From contig NZ_JALLAN010000001.1 of NCBI RefSeq assembly GCF_023062595.1, positions 248,001 through 312,000 of the forward strand: 64,000 nucleotides of DNA. Direction: 5' to 3'. The notes under the pieces are model-generated. The model ran no database searches. It was not told the DNA's origin and saw only the letters and a list, made by a program, of their open reading frames with translations. This DNA comes from Arthrobacter rhizosphaerae (lineage in GTDB: Bacteria > Actinomycetota > Actinomycetes > Actinomycetales > Micrococcaceae). The position numbers and the translations under genes were made by a program. Positions within the stretch are counted from its first letter, which is position 1. The number at the start of each line of letters is the position of its first letter. This document shows, piece after piece, positions 1-9,884 of this stretch.

Positions 1-13
1 GTCCTGTGCCATC

Positions 14-3000
14 TCAGTTCCCCATTCCGTAGTCGTCGTCACTCTTCTCGGGTTCGGCCTCAAAGTTCGGCGTCCAGACCGGCCGACGTGCTCCGACGCC
101 GACGGCGTGCACCGAGCGCCGTCCCGCGCCACGTGCCCTGGCAGCGCCGTCTACATCCGGGGCGATTACGTCGCGCTTGACCACCGCGGCGTCCACTGCG
201 ATCTCAGCACTCTCCATACCGTTCAGGCCGTCCAGCCCGAGGATCTCGAACGCGTCCAGCTGCTGGGCCGCCGCCGAGCGCACTCGTCGGGTCCCTGCTG
301 AGGCGAACTGTTCGTTCTTCGCTCCGTCGAAAATGCCTTCGCGATCCTTCGCTGCCTGCAACAGCGCCGCAAAGTCGCCACCGTAAGCCATGCGGTCCAT
401 CACGGTGCCGGCCAGAGACGGGTCCTCCTCCAGATTGCGCACAAGCCCCGTCTTCGGGTCTTCCAAGGCACGTGCGACGCGCGCCACGTGGTCAGGATTG
501 ACCGTGACGTTGAACCCGTCCTTGGCTTCATAGAACTCCGTGAACTGGGCCTCCCACTCCTCGGCCGTTGCCTGGACAGCCTCACCGTCGGAGAACTCGG
601 GCCGCCACTGGCCGGGACCGACATGCTCGAGCTTGCGGCCCCTCCAGAGATCACGCCCCGGGCCCTGAAGCATCTCGTACTTGTGCCGGGCTTCTGCTGC
701 ATCGTGTTTGGCCTGCAGGATCGACTGGGTCACCGGGTAGGTAACCTCCAGCACCGCTTTGAGGTCCGCGCCTCGCAGGGCACGCACGGCCCTCTGCGAG
801 AAAGAGCCACCGAGTCCCGTTCCGTGGGCCTTGATTGCCGTGGCAAACATACTCGCCTCCTGGTCCTCCTGGGTGATGCCGGGCCTGCCCTGGTCGTCGC
901 CGAGGTTGCGGGCATAATCAGCCAGCTTCTTCTCGCTGCCCTTCGCGCCGGTCTCAACGCAGACCTGGCGCACGCTCTGCAGGTGCGCCTCACGGTCGGA
1001 GAACGTCAACGCCGCACCGAATTCACCGCGCTGGGCAGAGCGATAGATACCGCTGAGCTCGTCGGTGAGTGTCTCCCGACCGGTGCCAACCTCGTAGGAG
1101 TCGTCGACGAAACGCAGCCGGTTCGCCTCCGCCAAGGAGCTGTCCAGATCCTCCACCAGGTTCGGGTTCTTCGACAGTGCGACCTGCGTGTCCAGAGAAA
1201 CCTGCATCGCCAAGGGGTGTGAGCCGTCAGGCTTCACCACTCCGGTGTCCAGCAGGTTCGAGGGCACCGAAAGCTTCTCAAGAGCCTCAGCCTTCGCTGC
1301 CTCGCTGTGCAGCTTCACCACTGCGACCGCATCGCCGTCGAAGTCGCCGTCGAAGCACTGATCCATGACCGGGTTGATCGCCGCGCCCGTGAGCCGGTCG
1401 TCGATGGCTACCCGCATGTAGCGCACGCCGGCGTCGCGCAGGACCGGATCGCGCCAAACCAGAGCGTGGTCGCCCTCGGTCAGACCCAGCTGCCCGGCCT
1501 TGACCGAGCTCAGGGCGATCTGGTCGATGTCGAGCCGCGGGTCCGCGGTCCAGACCATTGTCGCCGAGTCGGACAGGCGCGAGGACATCAAACCTGTCTT
1601 GAAGATGTTGTTCTTTCCGGTGAGTACCCGGGTCTGCACATCAGTAGTGATCGCTTCGAAGGAACGCTGGGCCCGGGACACGGACTCACTCATACCCCGC
1701 CGCACTTCCGCGCGCTTCTCCGAGGACAAGCCCTGACCGTCCAGCTGCTCGGCCATAAACCGGTAGCGGCAGGCCTCGACAAAAACGTCCTGGTAGTTGC
1801 GGGTGTAATCGTGTGTGACCGACGTGCCGTCGTCGAATTCCTGCCCGCTGCGCAGGTGCGAGGAAAGCACAGGCAGCTTCCAGGAGGACGCACTGACGGT
1901 CTCGGTCTGCTCGCCGGTCGGATACGCCAGCGGAAACGGGATCTCCATGTCGCCGCCGCGGTCACCGATCAGGTCGCCAAAGGACTTACGCATCGCTGTT
2001 GTGTTCAGCCCCGGGAGCGCGCCCTCACTGCGTGGCTGAGTGCGCATCAACTCCGGCATCGGGATGAGACGGCGCTCGGGACGCTCGTCGATGCTGTCGG
2101 ACTGACCGACGACGCGCAAGGAGCCGTCGGCTTCCATGTCCAGGCCCGCGACAAACAGGTACTCGCGCAGGTTCGACTCGGCCCCGGAGTTGTGACCGTA
2201 GAACTCACGCATGATCGCAGGGCAGTCCTGGGACTGCAGCGCCCACGCCAGCTGCGAAGAAGCCTTGCGGCCCTTACCGGCCCGCACCTGCTCGTCATCG
2301 TAAATTTTGGTCTTCTCGTCGACGGCCATGTGGGTGACGACAAAGCGCATCTGGCCGATACCGTCTGCCACGTTGTTCTCGGGAACAAACGGTGCCACCA
2401 GATCCTGGGTCTCACCCGCCATCAATTCACGGGCCGACCCTGCGTTGCGACGCGAGATCAACGAAAACGGACTCATCACAACGTCCATCTCGGGGTTGGC
2501 GCGGAACCAGTTCAGTTCTTCCTCGATGCCGTGGGACCTGGCTTCGTCCAGCGGCATGTCCCGATCCACAACCAGCGAAATTACACCCTTGTTGCCGTGC
2601 AGGTCCGAGATCTTGTCGCCCACGACGAGGTCACGCGGCTGGCCACCGGCCCCGCGGATACGATGGCGCTCGGCGAACTCACGGCTCACCACGATCGGGT
2701 CGTCGGCCGTCCAGCCGCCGAAGGTCATCAGAGCGGTACCCGTGGGCTTGGTGACCTCAGAGGACTGCATGATTGTCGAGGCCGTCATCTGCTGGCGGTC
2801 GAAGGGGTCGTAGCGCAGCGTCTCCAGCTCCGGCCGGCTCATCAGCGGAGCACGGGACCCGGTCACAGTCTCCGGGTTGCCAGGCTCGATGGTGCCGTCC
2901 GGGCGCACCGCTGCATCCTCGGTGAGATAGCGCACGATGCCCTGGTTGGTTGCGCCACCGGTCATCACCGGGTCGAAGTACCCGCCCGGGGCTGCAACGT

Positions 3001-5566
3001 GGTTGCGATCGGTTCCCGTCAGGACCGTCATGTTCCGCCCGCCGGTGAGCTTCCAGGCGTCGAAGACGTTGTCGTCGGCCGGGTCGGTACGGTCCCGCTC
3101 GGCGCGGTACTCGGCGTAGATCGTCGAGCCCTGCTTGATCTCGTTGGAATAGCGCACGCGCTTCGCCTCGGTCTCCAGGATCGAAGCCGTCCACTCATCC
3201 AGACGTGCCGTGATCTCGCCGGTGGACTCATCGAGCTCGTACGTCGTGGCCTGCTCGACAAAGTCGACCGGGTGCTTGGTGCCGTAAAGCTGCGAGTACA
3301 CGGCGTTGAGCGAGGCCGGCTCTCCGGTCCGGCTGCGTCCGGAGACGAGGTCGCCCGCGATCTGGTACTGGATGCGCTCGTGCATAAGCTGCTCGTAGCC
3401 GCGCAAGACAGTGCGCTCTTCAACTGACTTAGGAGCTTCGCCAGGGATCTGTGCCTTGATGCGCGCTTCGTAGCCGGGGATGATCAGCGCGTTCTCGCCG
3501 CTGGCGAACTTCGTGACGATCTCGCCATATTCGCCGACGTCGAAGACCTGACCGATCTCACCGGAGACCGGGGTCGTCTTGCCGTCGCGTCGCAGCTTCT
3601 CGCCAGTCCAGCTGATCACACCCTGCTCGTCGACCAGGATCTCAGCCGGCGTCGCGGCATTGCGCACCAGGCTCTGGCGCACGGTATCGCCAATGCGGCG
3701 CATGAACTCCGAGGAGTGCTCGGTGATCGGAATGGCGGTGGCCGCATTGAAACCGACGATCCGGTCTTTGAACCGGGTCGCCTGAAAACTGGTACCCATC
3801 AACTCGTCAGGGGAGACCCCGCAACGACGCAGAGCCGAGGCAAGGTTGTCGAGATTCGACCACTGACCTGTGGGGCTGGTCATGTACTTGGCCACCCGGG
3901 ACGGATCGAAGCGTTGCTCCATCCATTCGCCGTCGATGTAATGGGGTTCGGCGTCCCATGTCCCAACCAGCTCGAAGGGAACGTCGTCAGCGTGCCCGCG
4001 GACCTTTTCCGCAGGCGAGCCGCCGTAGACGAGGTTACCCAGATCGGGCACGTCCCCGGCCTGCAGCTCGCCGATCTCGTCCAGGCGCTCCTGGTACATC
4101 TCCTCGGTCGCGCCCGGGCGCAGCAGTTCGCTGCGGGCCCCGATAAGCACGTCCCAGTAAGAGCGCTGGATCGCCGCAACCTCAGGGTCCGATGCGTACT
4201 CGGGCGGCTCGATCTCATCGACCACACCCTCGGTGCGCTGCAGCTCGGACCCGGCACGAAGAATCAATTCTTCAACACCCAAAGCAGCACGCAGATTCTC
4301 CCGCGCGGTTTCGACGGCCTCACGTCCATAGATTTCTGCGGGCTCGGCGTCGACAAAGAAGGTCGGCAGGGAGCGGTTCTTGGCGTCGCGGCGAAGCATG
4401 ATCTTGGACCCGGGACGTGGGGCATTCTCACCGGGGACCACGTAGTCGGCCACTACGAACATGCTCTCGCGGTCGACATGGTAGCTGTCGGGCACATCCA
4501 CAAGTGTGCGGCCGCGGCCGCGTTCGGGATGACTGGTGCCGACCTCGCCGACAGCCACTCCAGGGAGATCCTCACGTTCAACGCGCTGCCCCTGGGCGAA
4601 GCGCAGCAACCGCACTGCCTCCTCCGGAGTGGGCGAAGGAACCGCCATGCCGCCCGGAACCCGGTGGTTGGTGCTGTAACGCAGGACAGTGCCGTTGTCG
4701 TAGATGCGTGCGCCGGCGTACTCCTCCTGCCGTGTGTCGGTAAGACGGATCTCCATGCCGGTCCCGGCGATCTTGGCCTTGATCTGGCCCGGCTCACGGT
4801 CGCGCAACACCTCGTAGGACACGCCCTGCGACTTCAGCTCTTCGAGCAGAGCAGCCGAGCGGGTCACGGCACGCTGGGACATGAAACGGTTGCGGTCAAT
4901 GCGGCCGGTCTGGGGGTCGCGGCCGCCGTCAATGACCCACTCCCGGACCTGGTCGTATTCCTGGCGGCTCATCTTGTCCATGAGCGCCGTAAGCCCTGCT
5001 GCGTCATCATTGGTCATGGCCCGCCCGGCTTCGTAAGGCTTTCCTTCGGCGTCAACGCGCCAGAGCGTCATGTTCCCGCGCCGGGGATCAGCCAGAGTCT
5101 CGACCTCGCCGTCGGCGTTCTTCGTGATCGTTTCATCAGGGATGTACAACAGCTCGGTCCCGGCCCGCTTCACGGTCGCCCGCTCGGACCACGCCGGGTC
5201 GTAGGGGCTGATCGGCAGCCGCGCCGAACGAGGATCCGCCTGCGCGCCGACGCCCGTGGCGCGGGTAAAGTCCCGCTGCAGCGACTGATAGCGCTCGTTC
5301 TTGGGGGAGTGGTCGCCGAACTGCAGCTCATAATCCGGGACCTTCTCCGAGAAAGCCGCGTCGATCGCGCTCAGGCAGTCGGTGACACCCAACCGGGGGT
5401 CAGCCAACGCGGTTCCGCGCTGCCCGAGAATCTGGTCGACTCGTGCGCGGATAGCTTTGGCCTGGGAGATCGGAATGATCTCTCCGCTCTGATCCCTTCC
5501 CTGTTCGACTGCCTTATAGAACACGTACTCGTAGAAGTACCTGCGCAGGCCATGTGCCTTTTTCAT
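14..5566 (-). CDS. Single-chain RNA polymerase with fused beta and beta-prime catalytic cores
   Basis: Predicted DNA-dependent RNA polymerase of 1,850 residues. Residues 920-938 (DPFDRQQMTASTIMQSSEV) and 943-966 resemble the beta fork and the beta segment containing FED..VSE. GDKISDLHGNKGVISL (983-998) keeps both catalytic lysines of the beta double-psi barrel (K985, K993) and is followed by DMP and an SRRNAG stretch, as in beta. WRDPVL (from 1371) leads into CFDGDFDGDAVAV, with metal-binding Asp1408, Asp1410 and Asp1412 of the beta-prime barrel. ETGAKGSEKKLADYARNLG (1538-1556) matches the bridge helix, and about 1581-1616 could be the trigger loop. The first ~900 residues are not recognised. 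AGGAGG lies 10 bases before the start. It is much shorter than rpoB plus rpoC and longer than the YonO type. The polymerase call is firm; activity and target promoters are inferred. Confidence 0.9.
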   Translation of the reverse strand: MKKAHGLRRYFYEYVFYKAVEQGRDQSGEIIPISQAKAIRARVDQILGQRGTALADPRLGVTDCLSAIDAAFSEKVPDYELQFGDHSPKNERYQSLQRDFTRATGVGAQADPRSARLPISPYDPAWSERATVKRAGTELLYIPDETITKNADGEVETLADPRRGNMTLWRVDAEGKPYEAGRAMTNDDAAGLTALMDKMSRQEYDQVREWVIDGGRDPQTGRIDRNRFMSQRAVTRSAALLEELKSQGVSYEVLRDREPGQIKAKIAGTGMEIRLTDTRQEEYAGARIYDNGTVLRYSTNHRVPGGMAVPSPTPEEAVRLLRFAQGQRVEREDLPGVAVGEVGTSHPERGRGRTLVDVPDSYHVDRESMFVVADYVVPGENAPRPGSKIMLRRDAKNRSLPTFFVDAEPAEIYGREAVETARENLRAALGVEELILRAGSELQRTEGVVDEIEPPEYASDPEVAAIQRSYWDVLIGARSELLRPGATEEMYQERLDEIGELQAGDVPDLGNLVYGGSPAEKVRGHADDVPFELVGTWDAEPHYIDGEWMEQRFDPSRVAKYMTSPTGQWSNLDNLASALRRCGVSPDELMGTSFQATRFKDRIVGFNAATAIPITEHSSEFMRRIGDTVRQSLVRNAATPAEILVDEQGVISWTGEKLRRDGKTTPVSGEIGQVFDVGEYGEIVTKFASGENALIIPGYEARIKAQIPGEAPKSVEERTVLRGYEQLMHERIQYQIAGDLVSGRSRTGEPASLNAVYSQLYGTKHPVDFVEQATTYELDESTGEITARLDEWTASILETEAKRVRYSNEIKQGSTIYAEYRAERDRTDPADDNVFDAWKLTGGRNMTVLTGTDRNHVAAPGGYFDPVMTGGATNQGIVRYLTEDAAVRPDGTIEPGNPETVTGSRAPLMSRPELETLRYDPFDRQQMTASTIMQSSEVTKPTGTALMTFGGWTADDPIVVSREFAERHRIRGAGGQPRDLVVGDKISDLHGNKGVISLVVDRDMPLDEARSHGIEEELNWFRANPEMDVVMSPFSLISRRNAGSARELMAGETQDLVAPFVPENNVADGIGQMRFVVTHMAVDEKTKIYDDEQVRAGKGRKASSQLAWALQSQDCPAIMREFYGHNSGAESNLREYLFVAGLDMEADGSLRVVGQSDSIDERPERRLIPMPELMRTQPRSEGALPGLNTTAMRKSFGDLIGDRGGDMEIPFPLAYPTGEQTETVSASSWKLPVLSSHLRSGQEFDDGTSVTHDYTRNYQDVFVEACRYRFMAEQLDGQGLSSEKRAEVRRGMSESVSRAQRSFEAITTDVQTRVLTGKNNIFKTGLMSSRLSDSATMVWTADPRLDIDQIALSSVKAGQLGLTEGDHALVWRDPVLRDAGVRYMRVAIDDRLTGAAINPVMDQCFDGDFDGDAVAVVKLHSEAAKAEALEKLSVPSNLLDTGVVKPDGSHPLAMQVSLDTQVALSKNPNLVEDLDSSLAEANRLRFVDDSYEVGTGRETLTDELSGIYRSAQRGEFGAALTFSDREAHLQSVRQVCVETGAKGSEKKLADYARNLGDDQGRPGITQEDQEASMFATAIKAHGTGLGGSFSQRAVRALRGADLKAVLEVTYPVTQSILQAKHDAAEARHKYEMLQGPGRDLWRGRKLEHVGPGQWRPEFSDGEAVQATAEEWEAQFTEFYEAKDGFNVTVNPDHVARVARALEDPKTGLVRNLEEDPSLAGTVMDRMAYGGDFAALLQAAKDREGIFDGAKNEQFASAGTRRVRSAAAQQLDAFEILGLDGLNGMESAEIAVDAAVVKRDVIAPDVDGAARARGAGRRSVHAVGVGARRPVWTPNFEAEPEKSDDDYGMGN

Positions 5567-5613
5567 CTCTTCTCAGCCTCCTGTGGATGCTCGGGTGACA
5601 TAACTATGTATAG

Positions 5614-5658
5614 ATCATACCCAGACCATTCGATAGAAAGCGAGTAATGAGTCGATAG
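5614..5658 (-). promoter_or_regulatory. Putative promoter/operator of the RNA polymerase gene, two TCGATAG sites
   Basis: The + strand has TCGATAG at 5630-5636 and 5652-5658, exactly 22 bases apart. Read on the minus strand these are CTATCGA direct repeats. TATGAT, a plausible -10 box, follows at 5619-5614, about 50 bases before the start codon. No TTGACA-like -35 box is present. The same paired motif stands before the gene starting at 11933. Direct repeats two helical turns apart suit a DNA-binding protein or a non-standard promoter; which of these is inference. Confidence 0.55.
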
Positions 5659-5662
5659 ATGA

Positions 5663-5703
5663 GAGCCGTGGCAGTCCGACTCATTGAAGGACTGCTACGG
5701 CTC
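5663..5703 (-). terminator. Stem-loop after the coupling-protein gene
   Basis: A 15-base stem (5663-5677 with 5689-5703, one G-T-type mismatch) and an 11-base loop lie just downstream of the minus-strand gene ending at 5717. The U-tract is weak. It separates that unit from the RNA polymerase gene. Confidence 0.6.
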
Positions 5704-5716
5704 GTGAAAGGCGTTA

Positions 5717-8700
5717 CTACTTCGACTTCATCTCGACCGCCATTGCCCGGTCAAAGCTGCCGTCGGCCAGGACCTCCCAGCTGGGCAGCGAAGCGAGGAA
5801 CAGATAGAACGCGGCGTGGACCTTGACCGTCGCCAGCGACCGCAGATCGTCCTCGGTTACGTCCTGTTCGGCGTACACCCGGGAATTTTCGTCGCCGATC
5901 TGACCGTTGAGCCGGCGGGCCGCCTCGGTGAAGGCATCGGAACGGACCTGGCTGATAAAGGTCTTCGTCCCGTCCGCGCTGCGCAGTTCGCCGTCACCGC
6001 CGACCGAGAAATGCTTGTGGTCCTGCTGCATCTCGACCAGCGCTGCCTTGTACGCCTCGCCGATCTCGACGTCCAGTGCTTTGACCTTGGCCGAGCCGTC
6101 GAGATTGATCAGCATATCTTTACTGATCGTGCCCTCGGCGTAGACCATACGCCGGTGGTCATTCAGTGTCGTTGCGTTCGCAGCCACCGCAACAGCGACT
6201 TCGACATTCTCGAGGAACTCCTCGTCGCTGCCCACCATCATCGCTTCGTAGTCATCCGGATCCACGATTACCGGGGCATTAGGATCGTCGCCGTCATGGG
6301 CCATCGTCATCCTGGTGATGACCTCCATGACCTCATCTGAGTAGACGTCCGGATCCAAACGTTCGATGTCAACATCCTTGTAGTCATAGGTCTCCTGGTA
6401 CAGCGTCTTGGCATCCGGAGCCTTGACTGCCTGCGCCATGCGCTTGTCGAGCATCTTCACAAAGTCGGGCTGGTTCATCCGCACGTCGAACTCCATCGCC
6501 GAGCTCAGCGTCGGAATTGTCTGCAGCGAGTACTCGTGCCCGGGGTGCCTGATCGTGTTACCCAGCAGCTTGTACGACATCGGCAGGATCGTCTCGTTGC
6601 GGTTCCATACGGGCGCGTCGCCGGCGCGCAGCACGATGGAGTTACGCGGAGCAAGGAACGCGAAGTCGTTGTACTTGATCAGCGGCTCCTCCTCCGTCGA
6701 GTAGGTGCGCGAGATCGCCCCGTCCGTTTGCCCGCCAACCACTTTGTCCAGGTTCTGCGTGATCTGCTTGGAGCTGGCGTGCGTGCGGTGCGTCTTGCCG
6801 CTCATCTTCTCCAAGGTCTCGATCATCGAGTCGTCGGTGGATTTGAGGAAGACGATGTTTGAGGTGTTGCCTTGGACGATTTTGTCGACGGACTCGCCGT
6901 AGACGTCGCGCAGCTGCTGCAGGGTCTGCAGGATGAGCGTGAACTGCTGCTCCTGTCCGAGGCCAATGCTCAACATCGTCTCGAAGCCGGAAATGCCGTT
7001 GCCGTCGGACTGCAGGTTGCCCAGCTCGTCGAGCATGAACCGCGTGCGGTACAGCGGCTTCTGGTTCGACTTCGTCATGTATGACTGATCGAACGATACG
7101 TCCACGAGCTGCTTGACCAGAATGAGAATCAGCTTCGCGTACTTCATCAGGTGAGGGGGAGTCACCAGGAAGACCGCCTTCGGCGACTCCGAGTACCGTG
7201 CCATCGTCTGAGTGATCGCCCGCGCCTGATATTCGACCTCCTCCGGGTTCCCTCCGCCGGAGAAATCCAGCTTCCGGCTTGGGAACGTCGTATCCCCAGG
7301 CTGGAACGAGAGAATCTTCCCGTCCCGCTTCCCACCCTCACGCACCGGCTTGAGCTCACGCACCACGCCGTTCTTTACGATCTTCTTGCCGGTCACCGGC
7401 TCGACCACGAAGTGGCGTCCGTTGAGCGACAGCTGGTAGTTCTTCTTGAAGTGGAAGTAGAAGGTCCGCACAAGCATCCCGCTCTGGGGATTCTTCAGCT
7501 CCAGCTTCAACCAGGCCTCGTCCTTGGGGAAGATTCCCTTGAAGTTGTAGCGGGCCCAACCCACTCGGCCGACGACCTCAGCGTGCTCGAAATCCTTACC
7601 CAGCGATTCACTGAACATCGGGTCCGCGTACGCCGTCCAGCTGGCCTGCTGTCCCAGCAGGTGGTCGCGCTTGAGAAAGTTCGGTGAGAAGCGCACGCCA
7701 AGCCGCCGCGGAAACGACAGGCCAGCAAGATCGGTGTTCTGCGAAGGCTTGCCCGAGGTCAGCGTCGAGATCGTCGGGTCGGTGAAGAAGCTCATACCGG
7801 TGATCGCGATGCCGTACACCGAGGACATCATCTTCTCTGCGCCAGCCATGGCGACCAGGGCATTGTGCGCGTTTCCGACCAACGTACGCATCGAGTTGCG
7901 GGGGAGTGCCTGTGTCGCGTTGAAGTACAGGGTGAGCAGGTCCTGTTCAGCCTTGCCTTCCCACAGGAAATCCTTCTCGGCGACCTTCGCCTGCTCTTCG
8001 ACCAAAGCCTCCTCGTCTTCCTCGAACTCGCCGGCCTTGATGCGCTTCTCCAGCTCGGCTGCCGGATTCTTCCACTTCTTCGAGGTCAGCTGCACGAACA
8101 ATTGGTAGCAGTTGTAGAGCGTGACCTTGCCCCACATGTCGTCCAGGCGATGCTCAAGCGTCTCGGGATCCATGCCAGTCACAGCGGCATACTCACGCAA
8201 CTCCCGCTCCTCCTCGAGGTAGAAGTCGATAAGGCCGTAGGCTGCTCGCTTGAAGGCGTTGTTTGCCGCGTTCGGCCAAACCGGATCCTCGCCTCCATCG
8301 AGCGGGAAGAACACTTCGCCGATGTTCTCGATGTAGAGCGCGCACTTGGTCGAGTCGCCCTCACGGGCTGCGTCGGCCGCCATCCCCAGCGGATTGTAGA
8401 TGTCGGTCTTCATCGAGTTGATCAGATTGAACTGCACCGGCTCGAATCCGCGGGTGACCAGCGGAATGTAGTTCTTGACAAGAAGCTCGCCCTTGGGGTC
8501 GTTGATGACCATGTTGGAGGGGTTCTTCTCCCGGCTCCACATGTCGATCATCGGCTCGATGTACCCCTGACCCTTACCGGCTCGGGTGATCGCCAGAACC
8601 ATGGTGTTCACCGGTGCTGTGTCCACGATGTACGCACCGGCTGGACGCTGGACCTCATAAGCCGGGAAATCCCAGTCGTCCTTGATCAGGTCCGCCACGG

Positions 8701-9751
8701 TCTTGTACTTGCCGAGCTTGTCGCGGTTCGAACCGTCAGGGTTGTAGGGGATCAACGTCGTGTCATACTTCTTCCGCAGTGCCTTGTCCTGCGGCAGGCC
8801 CGAAGCGTCGAAAAGAGCCTCGCCGAACTCCTCGTCGATAACCGGCAGGGTCTTGACCAACGGATTGCCTTCGGCGTCGTCCATGATCTCGCCCTTGTAG
8901 TAGACGAGTTTGCCATCCTCGTCGATCACGTCGGCCTCGGCCCGCTGGGAGACCTCGACGGAACCCAGGCCCTTTTTCCTGAGCATCATGTGGCTGATCA
9001 TTGAACTGACCTGGACTGCGGAGTGCGCGCCGGCGTCCGGGAACCAATCGTAGGCCTGCTGGATCTCCTCGGGCAGCGCAATGTGCTGGTCATTGCGGTG
9101 GTCGTTGATGTCGGTGTGGTCGACATGCGCGTTGTGCTTCGCGACCTGGCGGCCGGTCCACGTTCCGATCACAAGAGCGACGAGCAATCCCGAACCCAGG
9201 GTGAGGAAGAGCTTGAATACCGAGACAGCGGCCAGCTGCTCACCGAGGCTCGTCGCGCCGGATGCGGTCTCCTTGGGTTCTGCATCTGCCGGGGCATCCT
9301 GGGCCTCCGTCCACCACTCTGGTACGGGCACCTCCGCGAGATCCCTGTGGCACTTGCCCCCGAGTTCCGGGTTGCCCTTCTTATCGAGAGCGCGGTAGCA
9401 GCTAACGGGCACCCCACCCTGCCCGGTCGTCGTGTCCTCGACGTAATACGAGGTCGGCGCACGGCCCTGGCCGTTTCCGCCCAGGCCATCCCCCAGAGTC
9501 GGACCTACCGACATCACCGCCGTGGCGATGACTGAGAAAAGCACCCATGCCACGACTGCGACCAGGCTCCCGACAATCCCCGCAAGCACCATGCCGGGAG
9601 TGTTCGAGCGCTTGCTCAACCGCTCGCCCCGATCAAGCTGCTGATCCTCGTAGACGTCCCTGTTCGTCAACGTCTCACCGGGCCTGCGGGCCGAGAGCTT
9701 CTCCCATCCGCGCGCCTTCGGACGTGACGCCTTCCACCTGCTGCCTGCCAT
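5717..9751 (-). CDS. VirD4/TraG-type conjugative coupling ATPase
   Basis: A 1,344-residue type IV coupling protein, the membrane-bound ATPase that presents the relaxase-DNA complex to the transfer channel. Two membrane segments lie near 54-83 and 172-197. The VirD4-style Walker A AITRAGKGQG is at about 387-396 (GKG instead of GKT/S is common in this family), followed by INDPKGEL near 416-423. The Walker B FMLDELGNL lies near 902-910. About 440 residues follow Walker B, more than I would expect. An upstream extension of 60 codons is open, but the ATG at 9751 fits better: it clears the hairpin ending the previous gene and has a modest AGGCGGG ahead of it. The element-specific tail may read a signal on this element's own relaxase; that is inference. 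Confidence 0.88.
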   Translation of the reverse strand: MAGSRWKASRPKARGWEKLSARRPGETLTNRDVYEDQQLDRGERLSKRSNTPGMVLAGIVGSLVAVVAWVLFSVIATAVMSVGPTLGDGLGGNGQGRAPTSYYVEDTTTGQGGVPVSCYRALDKKGNPELGGKCHRDLAEVPVPEWWTEAQDAPADAEPKETASGATSLGEQLAAVSVFKLFLTLGSGLLVALVIGTWTGRQVAKHNAHVDHTDINDHRNDQHIALPEEIQQAYDWFPDAGAHSAVQVSSMISHMMLRKKGLGSVEVSQRAEADVIDEDGKLVYYKGEIMDDAEGNPLVKTLPVIDEEFGEALFDASGLPQDKALRKKYDTTLIPYNPDGSNRDKLGKYKTVADLIKDDWDFPAYEVQRPAGAYIVDTAPVNTMVLAITRAGKGQGYIEPMIDMWSREKNPSNMVINDPKGELLVKNYIPLVTRGFEPVQFNLINSMKTDIYNPLGMAADAAREGDSTKCALYIENIGEVFFPLDGGEDPVWPNAANNAFKRAAYGLIDFYLEEERELREYAAVTGMDPETLEHRLDDMWGKVTLYNCYQLFVQLTSKKWKNPAAELEKRIKAGEFEEDEEALVEEQAKVAEKDFLWEGKAEQDLLTLYFNATQALPRNSMRTLVGNAHNALVAMAGAEKMMSSVYGIAITGMSFFTDPTISTLTSGKPSQNTDLAGLSFPRRLGVRFSPNFLKRDHLLGQQASWTAYADPMFSESLGKDFEHAEVVGRVGWARYNFKGIFPKDEAWLKLELKNPQSGMLVRTFYFHFKKNYQLSLNGRHFVVEPVTGKKIVKNGVVRELKPVREGGKRDGKILSFQPGDTTFPSRKLDFSGGGNPEEVEYQARAITQTMARYSESPKAVFLVTPPHLMKYAKLILILVKQLVDVSFDQSYMTKSNQKPLYRTRFMLDELGNLQSDGNGISGFETMLSIGLGQEQQFTLILQTLQQLRDVYGESVDKIVQGNTSNIVFLKSTDDSMIETLEKMSGKTHRTHASSKQITQNLDKVVGGQTDGAISRTYSTEEEPLIKYNDFAFLAPRNSIVLRAGDAPVWNRNETILPMSYKLLGNTIRHPGHEYSLQTIPTLSSAMEFDVRMNQPDFVKMLDKRMAQAVKAPDAKTLYQETYDYKDVDIERLDPDVYSDEVMEVITRMTMAHDGDDPNAPVIVDPDDYEAMMVGSDEEFLENVEVAVAVAANATTLNDHRRMVYAEGTISKDMLINLDGSAKVKALDVEIGEAYKAALVEMQQDHKHFSVGGDGELRSADGTKTFISQVRSDAFTEAARRLNGQIGDENSRVYAEQDVTEDDLRSLATVKVHAAFYLFLASLPSWEVLADGSFDRAMAVEMKSK

Positions 9752-9820
9752 GATTACCCGCCTGTTCCTGCGTGTCTTGCTTACTGTGCACTGTCCTTCG
9801 TCCCGCCTCCGGAGACGACA

Positions 9821-9849
9821 ACGGCGCATGGAGTGCCTCCATGCGCCGT
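9821..9849 (-). terminator. Perfect hairpin after the coiled-coil gene
   Basis: A perfect 13-base stem (9821-9833 with 9837-9849) around a TGC loop lies 36 bases downstream of the minus-strand gene ending at 9885. It probably ends that transcript before the coupling-protein gene. Confidence 0.7.
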
Positions 9850-9884
9850 CCATCCGATGCGCTCGGCCCTTACGGGGCGTCGCG

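Noticed and set aside
1307-3427. Long plus-strand open frame antisense to the polymerase gene
   Set aside because: It lies opposite a gene with clear polymerase motifs. Its composition (His/Arg/Gly/Val-rich, no domain) is that of a GC-bias shadow.
3716-5647. Second long plus-strand open frame antisense to the polymerase gene
   Set aside because: Same reason; no start site and no recognisable protein character.
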